Assembly: GCA_023091735.1 (NCBI GenBank)
Contig: JALKBU010000043.1
Coordinates: 1 to 64,000, forward strand
Length of the DNA: 64,000 nt
Source: Trichomonas tenax
Taxonomy: Eukaryota > Parabasalia > Trichomonadida > Trichomonadidae
Direction of reading: 5' to 3'
Positions 10,048 to 18,402 of this stretch are shown one piece after another. Both the position numbers and the translations under genes were made by a program. Each line of letters starts with the position of its first letter. The stretch's first letter is position 1. The notes under the pieces are model-generated. The model saw only the letters and a list, made by a program, of their open reading frames with translations. It searched no databases and was not told the DNA's origin.

Positions 10048-10080
10048 GTTTGCTCTCTGGAGGGCCACCAGAGAGCAAAC
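10048..10080. other. Perfect 13-bp stem-loop
   Basis: Arms GTTTGCTCTCTGG (10048-10060) and its exact complement (10068-10080) enclose a 7-base loop. It is G+C-richer than its surroundings. Its role is unknown. No T-tract follows closely on either strand. Confidence 0.5.
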
Positions 10081-10179
10081 TCGGGACGAAGTATGCTGAC
10101 AATGATAGATCACAGCAATATCTATATTCACACCATTGGATCATTTTCGTTTAACTTAATTATACTTCATATATTTAGG

Positions 10180-10345
10180 TTTTAAATCAAACATGATAAA
10201 ATCACGTCCTACGTCCACAGAAATCACATGAGCTCCTTTCAGTCACGCCACCATCAAGCAAATTGATGAATAATTTTATATACATACAAACCGTTGAACC
10301 CGCTCCGATACTTAGCAAGCGTAGCCAAGTCACGGCGTATCTAAA
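10180..10345. other. G+C-richer non-coding block
   Basis: A stretch with clearly higher G+C than the flanks (around CGCTCCGATACTTAGCAAGC) and no open frame. It could be a fragment of a dispersed repeat or of an RNA gene. I tested it against tRNA box B by eye and it does not fit. From 10346 to 11504 I see nothing supportable. Confidence 0.25.
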
Positions 10346-11504
10346 TTTTATACAAGTTAGATCTTTTTATTAATGTTTGGATTCACGATACGATCCATAT
10401 TTGTCCGCTAAACCAGTATTTTCGACCAATATCATAACATACATTAATGCGCACCTACAGAAAAACAGTATTTTAATCATTAAGTCTCAAATCGACTATA
10501 AATTACAATAAAAATAACAAAACTCGAAATTTTTTATAAACATCTGCTACCAATCAGGAGACTACATACTAAACCAAATAGATAAAGTGATTCAATGACA
10601 ATTTGATCAAAATGCTTTACATGAATTTCAATTGTTGTCTTATAATCTTAAATATCAATAAGTTTCCAATTTACGTTGCACACAACTTTCATAAGTCAAG
10701 CTAAGATATCACATAAGGTATCACTTTCGACTTTAAAAGATGTAATACAAATGTTACAGAATCTTCAGGAATTGCTGAACAATATATAATAGATTTATGC
10801 CTGAATATATGCAGGTGAAAATTCAATGACGAAATCATACTCTCTCTTCGTTTCTATGACTAAATCGCTTAATTATTCCTCATTTGTGTCAAAATCAAAA
10901 CAAGAAACAGAATTATAAACTAGATCGAAGAGATAATGATGACACCAAGATTTCTTCAAGAATCCAAGTGATTGAAAACCAGAGTTTTTATTTTTTAGCT
11001 TTAACTCATTAACTCATTGGATTTATTTACTTGCATGCTTGGAACGTGAATACCATTATTGTTTTTGGCTGATGAAAAATTGTTCTCGAGAAATGATTTC
11101 TAATTTGTTCTTTGAATATGTTAAGGAATGGACACTGCATCATTTAAATACAATCAATTGCACAAAATTCTTTTGTGATGTTAATAAGCATGCCTTATTC
11201 AAAATTGTACACAAAAAAATATATATCTTCAAACGTGTTTACTCATGCTATAATCGTTTATAACCTTTCCCTAGACCAATAAAGTAAACTTATGCATACA
11301 ATTCAAGAAATGTATTTGATATTTCAAAACTTTAATGGAAACATATCGAGAAGAGGTACTAGATGAGGTGAAAATTGAGGGGGCAAGACTCGTCATTTTT
11401 GGTTTTTTTGGGCTTTTCGGTATTAAATAAAAGAATTTTCACTCACTTCAACATGCAGGCAGTTGCACCATGCCTATGAGGATTATGCTATAGGCTGAGA
11501 CTTT

Positions 11505-11582
11505 AAGGTTATTTGCTATCATTATCATGTATAGTTTACATACTAAGGTTATTATTATCGTCATAATGTAAAGTTTACATAT
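11505..11582 (+). repeat. Two diverged tandem copies of a 40-bp unit
   Basis: Copies begin with AAGGTTATT at 11505 and 11545 and each ends in AGTTTACATA, with a period of 40 bases and several substitutions. The shared tail resembles half of the ACATG motif seen elsewhere. Confidence 0.5.
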
Positions 11583-11617
11583 TCGAAATGTGACAGCAAA
11601 AATAAATTTTGATATAT

Positions 11618-11875
11618 TCATAATTGTTTTATATCTGAAAATAATTCACGAACAAATTCAATAGAAATTTCTTTATAATCTTCATCTGATATATTATCAA
11701 ATATTAATTCAGGATGTTCTTTTTTAATTTTAGAAAGTAATATTTCTCTTGTATTATGATAATCATCATATAAAACATTATAAAGTTCAAATATCGAACA
11801 ATAATCATATAAAACATTACGTACACAATTTTTATTATGAATAACCTCCATAATTTTCTCAATAGTTGTTGTCAT
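11618..11875 (-). CDS. Small orphan ORF, 85 aa
   Basis: Starts at a true ATG and reads as a compact soluble acidic protein (KNCVRNVLYDYCSIFELYN, then a stretch rich in Asp, Glu and Ile). No domain is recognised. The codons are extremely A+T-rich, unlike PPDK or PMI but like the integrase remnant at the left edge, so it may derive from a mobile element. No good initiator lies upstream. It could equally be a chance frame in A+T-rich DNA. Confidence 0.35.
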   Translation of the reverse strand: MTTTIEKIMEVIHNKNCVRNVLYDYCSIFELYNVLYDDYHNTREILLSKIKKEHPELIFDNISDEDYKEISIEFVRELFSDIKQL

Positions 11876-12411
11876 AATTATTTATTAGAGAAAAAAAAAT
11901 ATATAAATTTTTTCATAACCTATAAAAAAATATTTTTTATTCTAACAATTTAGATAAACTATTAATAAATCCCTACCATAAGAATTTTATTATTAATTAA
12001 ACAATATATTTTAATAACAAATTATAAGAAATTAATAAGATTTCGATATAAATTATAGGAAAATTGTTTATTTTATATATTAGGGAAGTTATAGTTTTGG
12101 ATATTGTCAGATTGCTGATTTTTTAAGCGTGAGCCAAATTTTGGATTACCCCGAAAAATCAACAATCTGTATACTACTAACATTATGTTTAACGATGTTT
12201 TTTTACAAAATTCATTTTGAAATTGTTGATTATATTCATAAAAGAGGTATAAGTATCGATAACACATATGCGTCTGTCTTTTGGAAGCTATTAATGCATC
12301 TTATTCAAGAATATTTTAAATATTTAAAATTATTGCATCATATCAATGCTATATCTGATTGAGCACAATTAAATCTCTAACCTATGTATACATATTTTTA
12401 AAATTTAAGTA
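11876..12411. other. A+T-rich intergenic DNA
   Basis: Very A+T-rich sequence with short frames only and no supportable gene. Confidence 0.5.
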
Positions 12412-12735
12412 TCAAACACATATTTTGAAAGTAATATTAAAATTATCTAAGTGACGTAGAGGGTATACTATGTGTTTGACAATTGAAACAGATGAAGCAC
12501 AGAAAATAATTCCGATATCCGCTACGAATAGTTCACCTTCTTGCCTAAAAGTATTAGTTCTAGAAAAAAACGCAACTTTCAACGAGGTTTTTTTTTCCAC
12601 TCGAAACCAAACATCAGGATCGGAAAGTCGCCATAGACTTATATATTCCTCAGGAGGAATGGTCACAGCGGTCATTGTTTGGAGAAGAAATGAACTTTTT
12701 TTTGTGTTTTCAGTTTCATCATGGCATTCTATCAA
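12412..12735 (-). pseudogene. Possible coding remnant, about 107 codons
   Basis: An open minus-strand frame reads in a coding-like way (TAVTIPPEEYISLWRLSDPD, GELFVADIGIIFCASSVS) but has no ATG near its 5' end. Its first usable codon is TTG. No family is recognised. It may be a 5'-truncated gene. A plus-strand frame over the same bases looks less protein-like. Confidence 0.25.
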
Positions 12736-12972
12736 AAAGTGGAGAATTCATAGAAAGAGGTGACCATGTATCCTCATAATTCAATCATATGTCCAAAAAC
12801 TCACCACAGATTGATAACCACAAGGAGAAAGGCTCTGTTGTTTTAATTCCCGTCAGCCAAACTCACAAAAATTGCAAAATTGAAAATTGACGGGCGATCG
12901 CTATTTATTTGGCAATATTGAGACCTTGCAATGTTATTTATCTTAAAATTTTAATTGTGAAGAGATTGAAAA

Positions 12973-12980
12973 TCATTTTT
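12973..12980 (+). promoter_or_regulatory. Initiator of the PMI gene
   Basis: TCATTTTT with predicted +1 A at 12975, 11 bases before the ATG. Confidence 0.65.
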
Positions 12981-12985
12981 TATAA

Positions 12986-14116
12986 ATGAGTCTTCTTCAA
13001 TGCCAGGCCATGAACTACGACTGGGGCAAAGTCGGCCAGTCATCATTCGTCTATCAATTGCTCGAAAACAGCGGCAAAACTGATCTAGATAGTACAAAAC
13101 CATTTGCTGAATTATGGATTGGCGATCACGACAAAGCACCTTCGTTATTGGATAATGGAAAACGCCTCAAAGATGATGAGAGGTTCGGTGAGATCAACTA
13201 TTTGTTCAAAGTTCTCTCTGTTAACAAACCTTTGTCGATTCAAGTACATCCTCCTAAGGAACAGGCAGTAGAACTACACAAAATCGATCCACTGAATTAT
13301 CCAGATGAGAATGATAAGCCTGAAATGGCTGTAGCCATTACAAAACTGTCTCTTTTGTACGGATTTAGATCATTCCAGCAGATTAAGCAGTTCATTACAC
13401 AATTTGCTGAACTTGCAAAGGCCATTGGTGAAGATGTTGCCAACAAATTCGTTGAACAGCCAAATTCAGCAAATCTCGAATTGCTTGTTCAGTCTCTGCT
13501 TTTCAAACCAAAAGATTTCATCAAAGGTGTTGCAGAGGAGTTGGTTTTGAAGATAATGAAAGGAGAATATCATTTCGAACCAAGTGTTTTGAATGCTTTC
13601 ACAGCGATCAACAGATACTTCCCAGGAGACGTCGGAATCTTCTTCCCATTGATCTTGAATGTTGTCGAATGCAATCCTGGAAGTGCTCTCTACATCCCTG
13701 CAGGAATTCTCCATGCTTATCTCGAAGGAGACCTCTATGAAGCGATGCATCTTTCAGACAACGTCGTCAGAGCCGGAATGACACCGAAGTTCATCGATAT
13801 CAAGTCAATATCTAAGACAGTAAACTTTGTGCCACAGGTTCCTTTTGTCGTTGAACCAAAAGAAGAGAAGTTTGTCAAATCATATATTCCGCCACACCCT
13901 GTTTTCTGCATTGAGTACATCAATGTTCCTGCAAACGAAATAGCAACAGTAGAATTTAAGTCTTCTACATGTGCCATCATCCAGAACGGCATTGCTTCCA
14001 TTAATGGAATTATATCTAAAGTTGGAAACGTTTTTGCCATCCCAAAGGGTCAAATAAACATCGAAAATAAGTCAAATGAACCATTTATCGCTGTTGTTTG
14101 CCACTCTAACAACTAA
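12986..14116 (+). CDS. PMI: Mannose-6-phosphate isomerase, type I
   Basis: Interconverts fructose 6-phosphate and mannose 6-phosphate, feeding GDP-mannose for surface glycoconjugates. The 376 residues are slightly shorter than the usual 390-440. The cupin zinc site is complete: Gln86 and His88 in LSIQVHPPK, Glu113 in DKPEMAVA and His243 in YIPAGILHAYLEGDLYEAM. The N-terminal motif NYDWGKVG and the conserved Arg of DNVVRAGMTPKFID are also present, so an active cytosolic enzyme is expected. It stands alone with a strong initiator. Coding frames on the opposite strand are shadows. The sequence ends with a short cupin tail after residue 300, as in the family. Confidence 0.97.
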   Translation: MSLLQCQAMNYDWGKVGQSSFVYQLLENSGKTDLDSTKPFAELWIGDHDKAPSLLDNGKRLKDDERFGEINYLFKVLSVNKPLSIQVHPPKEQAVELHKIDPLNYPDENDKPEMAVAITKLSLLYGFRSFQQIKQFITQFAELAKAIGEDVANKFVEQPNSANLELLVQSLLFKPKDFIKGVAEELVLKIMKGEYHFEPSVLNAFTAINRYFPGDVGIFFPLILNVVECNPGSALYIPAGILHAYLEGDLYEAMHLSDNVVRAGMTPKFIDIKSISKTVNFVPQVPFVVEPKEEKFVKSYIPPHPVFCIEYINVPANEIATVEFKSSTCAIIQNGIASINGIISKVGNVFAIPKGQINIENKSNEPFIAVVCHSNN

Positions 14117-14393
14117 TATCTTAATCATTTTTTGTTTCAAGTAAATATTCCTATCATCTGTTACGCTCAAGCTAATTTTACCTATGAATTACGTTTCAAA
14201 GTGCTGTTAAGCCATAAATTCAATTTCAACAAGAAATTCATTACGAATTGTCCATCAGCAAAATGCACACTAAAATCACAAAGTTAAGGTCATAGTAGAA
14301 AGTGTTGCCCTTGAAATTATAAAAGCATTAGAAGGTCCAAGATTCAATAATTATATCATATGGAATGTTTGACTCCATTTTCAACCCAATTCA
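14117..14393. other. Intergenic DNA
   Basis: A+T-rich with no supportable gene or motif. Confidence 0.5.
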
Positions 14394-14669
14394 CTAGTTC
14401 CAGATAGATCCAAACGAGGTTGTCAAGCATGTTGAGTACACAGACAGAAATCTCATAAAAGAAAGATTTTTAGCCTCTTTTCGATAGTCCAGAACCATGA
14501 GAACGAACCAAATGGTTCCGGCTGTCGAGTTCGCTATCATGAGATGTATGGAGTTCAAAGTAGAACACGCTGCAACAGCCAACAAACTTTTCAATGGTGC
14601 TACGAAAGTTACCAGAGTTTCGTGCGGCCGTTTTGTTATGGAAACGGATCCAATGTGGCTACTCGTTCA
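14394..14669 (-). pseudogene. Possible remnant of a membrane-protein gene
   Basis: An open minus-strand frame from about 14669 to a stop at 14394 carries two hydrophobic stretches (LLAVAACSTLNSIHLMIAN and TAGTIWFVLMVLDY) and then FLSVYSTCLTTSFGSIW. The frame is closed upstream by TGA and has no plausible start with an initiator. It resembles a piece of a multipass transporter but no family can be named. A plus-strand ATG frame at 14497-14724 overlaps and cannot be excluded. Confidence 0.25.
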
Positions 14670-14785
14670 GCACTGCTTACTTGATCCAAAGCTTGTCGTT
14701 TTCTTCATCAAAGATCTTTCATGAGTGTACAAAAGTTTTTTTTATTTGTGAATTGCAAGTGCTTTCATAAACTCACATATAAGAT

Positions 14786-16135
14786 TCAAGATAAATTGAG
14801 GTCTTTGTTGCTATTTCGAACTTCTCTTTGATATGCAGGTAACGGAGATATATCTTCATCATACATCGGAAATATATAATTTGGCATTTTAAAGATAGGA
14901 TTGACGTCAGCAGGATCATAATCAAAGTAAGTATAATGAATGTCTAGCGGTACTTTTGGATTCTCGAAATGGAACTGTTTGTCAAGTTCTTCTTGATGTG
15001 CTTCGCAATATTCCTGACAGAGCTCCTTAATGTTGATGTTTTTGTATAAATGCGAAGCCATAACGCTGGTAATCTAAGTATGGGGTTGAAATCCCGATCA
15101 TTGGCCAATATGAGCGGTCCAGTCTGCATATTTCAAACTCCCACGGGTCTTTTCGATTGCATTCTCGAAAATAAGTGAATCTATAAAACGGTAGCAACGA
15201 CTTACTTGAGAAGAAAACATTCGCAGGACCCAGATCTGAACCATCCGTAAAAAAGACACTTGGGCCATAATGAACAAATACAATGTGATAATATGAAGCC
15301 AGAAATGCAATGATTGGTTTATAATTACCTTCTGGAAGTTCCCAATCTTTCAATGCGAATCAATTTCGGAAACATATGATGAAGTCGTCTCCATCGTGGA
15401 AATCATCTCTATTTATGAATGGCTCTATTTGGTACAGGGGAGTATGATAAGAATTTTCGTTTAATTCATATCTTTTTAAATATTCTTTTGATGAATTAAC
15501 AGAGTTTCTGAAGAGATTTATAGTTGGGTCTGTCCTTAATGAGAACGGTAATACATTACGCCACGCGACCTTTTCAACTTCAACATCGAAGTTTAGGTCC
15601 TGTGTTGAAATGCGTTTGAGCTTTGCCTCGCCGAAATGCGGAGGCTGTGTAATTTGAAGACGCGAAATCTTCTTGTTAGTGCTGATCGAGTAGAAATTGC
15701 CGCCGATGCAAAGTACCGCTTCATAGATCTAATCGCTGAACATGATGACGTGTATCGGGAAGTTGCGAAGAATCTTGAAGTCTGTGCTTCAATCATCACC
15801 GTAGTCATCTTTGATTACAATATCGTGATCAGTCATGTTATACATTTCAATCTTCCTGCAGTAGTTCCATGGCAGTGATTCCAGAATCTTTGTCGATTGC
15901 TGAACATACATATAAGGACAAACTTTGTCAGAGTAAAGATGCAAAGATTTGGGATCGAATACTTTCATTTCATCAATTGTCCAAGAATAATCATGTTGTT
16001 GTTTGGAAGATTCGACGGCAAAATGTCTTGAATAGTCTTCATTTATTGAATAGACTTCATGGCTTGAGCATATGGATCCCATTGAAGTTAGGCAAGATAG
16101 TAATCATCGCAGTCTGAAAAGGCGACTTTTATCAT
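14786..16135 (-). pseudogene. Multiply disrupted gene, about 440 codons, family unknown
   Basis: Three segments lie in one frame: 16082-15789, the stretch down to 15354, and 15353-15027. They are separated only by in-frame TGA (15789), TAG (about 15738) and TGA (about 15364). A frameshift around 15050 then joins to a last segment ending at 14786. A likely original start, MIKVAFSDCDDYY, lies at 16135 in another frame, implying one or two more frameshifts near 16060-16090. Readable pieces include WTIDEMKVFDPKSLHLY, IVFVHYGPSVFFTDGSD and DRSYWPMIGISTPYLDY. There is no signal peptide or membrane helix. I do not recognise the family. The aromatic, tyrosine-rich sequence is typical of trichomonad multigene families. 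At least four lesions make it a clear pseudogene. Confidence 0.7.
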
Positions 16136-16420
16136 AAAATTTTAATAACCTTACTGTAGAGTTCAGAAAAATCACAAACGTGACACAAAAATGATCGGAT
16201 TTTTTCTACCGCATATATGATGCTAAGTTCAAATTTATTTTAAAAAGGTCCAAAATATTTCTGAAGATAAACTCCTTTTTTGGCTTTTTAAGTGAAGTTT
16301 TGTTTAAACCGCCCCAGGAATGAGGCTTCTGCAAATTTTAAATAGTTGGAAAGATTTAACATTAGCTACCCTCTATAAAAAATATATGTTTAATCTCAAG
16401 TCATTTAAGGTTCAAAAATT

Positions 16421-16441
16421 TGTCATGTAAACAATCATTTA
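16421..16441 (+). promoter_or_regulatory. ACATG-type motif followed by initiator
   Basis: TGTCATGTAAAC (16421-16432) is the reverse complement of the recurring TTTACATGACA motif. TCATTTA (16435-16441) follows directly as an initiator with +1 A at 16437, 11 bases before the ATG at 16448. This is the clearest case of the motif sitting at a promoter. Confidence 0.55.
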
Positions 16442-16447
16442 TGAATA

Positions 16448-17281
16448 ATGGCAGTAACAATTTTAACAGAAGATATTCCACTTATCTTTGCGTCAGTTTT
16501 AGTCATTTATTCATTCATAAGACTCGTAATGACGTGCTTTAAACGAGGAAAACTTTCTATATTTAATTATTGGAGTCGATTTTGCTTCAGATTCTTCTTT
16601 ACAGCTCAATGCATCTTTAACGTCATGCAAAATGTAAGATCTGCCGCTCGTTTAGGTCAAATTTTCATTTTAAGTCCATATTTTTCTCATATTTTGTTAA
16701 CAATTTCGCTTGCTTTCCTTGTCATTTCACTTCAAGACTTCTTTTGCTATTCCAGTCCAGAAACAACCTTTATTAAGCGTAATTGGATCTACTTAACACT
16801 TCCTTTTGTTGTTTCTCTTATTAGTGCACAAGTAATCGACTATTTTACATCGCTGCAGAACGACATCAGATCAATGACAATCGCAAAATGCGTTTACCAA
16901 GTTTTGTTGTTGGTTTTTGTTTTATCATTGATCTCTTTTCCTGCTTTATTCTTCATGAATGATGTTTCAAACAATGACTTTTCTGGTTCTTTATACTGGA
17001 AGATCCTCTTGGCAAGATCGTTCTTTATTATTGAAATCTTCTTTTTAATCTTTACTTGTACATTCGATATCGCGACTTCGTTCACAATCTTCTCACGTAC
17101 ATTTTACCTGTGGCTCAAATCTCTTAAAGATCCAACTTATATGATGGTTTGTGTCACACAAGATATGATTGATTGGATGCTTAAGTGGCTTTATCTCGAT
17201 GAGGATATTATCAACAAACCCGATGAGTATGAAAATAATCGACAGAAACCAATGAATATCGATCTTGTTGAAGATGATTAA
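16448..17281 (+). CDS. Multipass membrane protein, unknown function
   Basis: A 277-residue protein with about six or seven hydrophobic segments, starting at residues about 9-29 (IPLIFASVLVIYSFIRLVM). Others include ILLTISLAFLVISLQDFF, WIYLTLPFVVSLISAQV, VYQVLLLVFVLSLISFPALF and FFIIEIFFLIFTCTFDIATS. The C-terminal 40 residues are acidic and polar (LDEDIINKPDEYENN to the end LVEDD), probably cytosolic. The number of helices and short loops could suggest a seven-helix receptor-like fold, but no family motif is visible, so no function is claimed. It has a good initiator and a motif upstream and converges with the CTU2-like gene. Confidence 0.75.
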   Translation: MAVTILTEDIPLIFASVLVIYSFIRLVMTCFKRGKLSIFNYWSRFCFRFFFTAQCIFNVMQNVRSAARLGQIFILSPYFSHILLTISLAFLVISLQDFFCYSSPETTFIKRNWIYLTLPFVVSLISAQVIDYFTSLQNDIRSMTIAKCVYQVLLLVFVLSLISFPALFFMNDVSNNDFSGSLYWKILLARSFFIIEIFFLIFTCTFDIATSFTIFSRTFYLWLKSLKDPTYMMVCVTQDMIDWMLKWLYLDEDIINKPDEYENNRQKPMNIDLVEDD

Positions 17282-17492
17282 GAAAAACACTTTTTCTTAC
17301 TGTCTTTGTGTTGTTTTATTATTAAATCTACGTTAATTCTATTCATTTAAATTATATTTTTTCAAAATATCAAAATCAATAATGAAAAGGTAATATTAAA
17401 CGACATGTGCTGATGCACTTGTAAACGTGCCTTTAATTTGATATGTTAACAAAAAGATATTAAAATTATAACAGATGGCTCTATTTATTTTG

Positions 17493-18275
17493 TTATGCTT
17501 TGCTCTCAGCGATGCAAATTTCGCAAGGCTCGTTTTCTTTATCAGAAGGAAGACCACAAGAAGGACATTTGAATGGTAAAGGCGCTGTTGGAAGTTTTTC
17601 AGCCATTTTCTGGACTGCAAATGTTGTTGCATCATTTCCATCGTTTAAAACTGTCTGCAACATTCTTTGTTCGACTTCAAATGCTTTTTGTAATTTCGAT
17701 AATTCTTTAGTGAATGGTAAATTGCGATGTTTGCAAACAAATTCTGTTTCCACCGTCAAAAGTTGACGAGCGGGGCGTAAAACAGCGATTCCTGGGTAAT
17801 TTTCAAAAACATCTGTGGATATCCAATAAAATAGATCAGGACGGCCTTGAGATAGGCAACCAAGAGATTTTAGTGTAATGAAATCAGTGTTATCTCCTAA
17901 AACAACACAATTAAATCCATGATCACGCGCATAATCAGCGACATGCTTGACGGTGAACTTCTCTATGCGATGAAGGTTCGGAATTGGTAAATTTTCTGTT
18001 GAAATAGCTTCGATTTTCTTTACAAATGAAGTTTTGCTTGTTCTCGTGACGTCAATTCTTGTAGAAAGCGTATTAAATGCGAACATAGAACTCGGGCCAC
18101 CTGAAACAGCAACTAAAACGTGAACAGGTGGCTTAATTTTAACAATTGCCTTTTTAAAAAGGTTCATAAACGAAATTCCTGCCTGATTACACTGACATTC
18201 GGCGCATTTAGCGACATCATATCTCAGTGTAAAAACTGGCTTTATTTCTTTGCACCCACAACACTTTGCTTCCAC
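17493..18275 (-). CDS. CTU2: CTU2/NCS2-like cytosolic tRNA 2-thiolation subunit
   Basis: CTU2 partners CTU1 to thiolate U34 of tRNAs for Lys, Glu and Gln, using sulfur from URM1. The protein starts with a zinc-type pair CCGCKEIKP and CAECQC, as in CTU2. It then has VLVAVSGGPSSMFAF at about residue 53, the CTU2 form of the PP-loop in which the catalytic Asp of SGGxDS is replaced. CVVLGDNTDFITLKSL and GIAVLRPARQLLTVE follow in family order, and the tail has CPSCGLP and CEICIAE. At 260 residues it is much shorter than the roughly 500 of animals. Oddity: the frame begins with GTG, with TAA two codons upstream and no ATG before residue 37, which would remove the N-terminal cysteines. An initiator lies 25 bases before the GTG. 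Confidence 0.82.
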   Translation of the reverse strand: MEAKCCGCKEIKPVFTLRYDVAKCAECQCNQAGISFMNLFKKAIVKIKPPVHVLVAVSGGPSSMFAFNTLSTRIDVTRTSKTSFVKKIEAISTENLPIPNLHRIEKFTVKHVADYARDHGFNCVVLGDNTDFITLKSLGCLSQGRPDLFYWISTDVFENYPGIAVLRPARQLLTVETEFVCKHRNLPFTKELSKLQKAFEVEQRMLQTVLNDGNDATTFAVQKMAEKLPTAPLPFKCPSCGLPSDKENEPCEICIAESKA

Positions 18276-18293
18276 TTTTTAGAAAAGTTTTTA

Positions 18294-18302
18294 GAAAAGT
18301 GA
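18294..18302 (-). promoter_or_regulatory. Initiator upstream of the CTU2-like gene
   Basis: TCACTTTTC on the minus strand, predicted +1 at 18300, is 25 bases before the GTG at 18275. It supports transcription starting just before this frame rather than from a distant upstream exon. Confidence 0.55.
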
Positions 18303-18402
18303 CAAATGTTTTGGACATAAACCCAAATAAAACAAAATTTGGAGCTTTCATATGATGAAGAGTCCATTTTTACAATAAAATCGAAGAAAATTTTGTCAAA
18401 AT

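Noticed and set aside
10260..10330. Possible tRNA in the G+C-richer block
   Set aside because: The arms and box B do not fit; no acceptor stem could be drawn.
12129..12362. 77-codon plus-strand frame
   Set aside because: It begins at GTG in A+T-rich DNA without an initiator and looks random.
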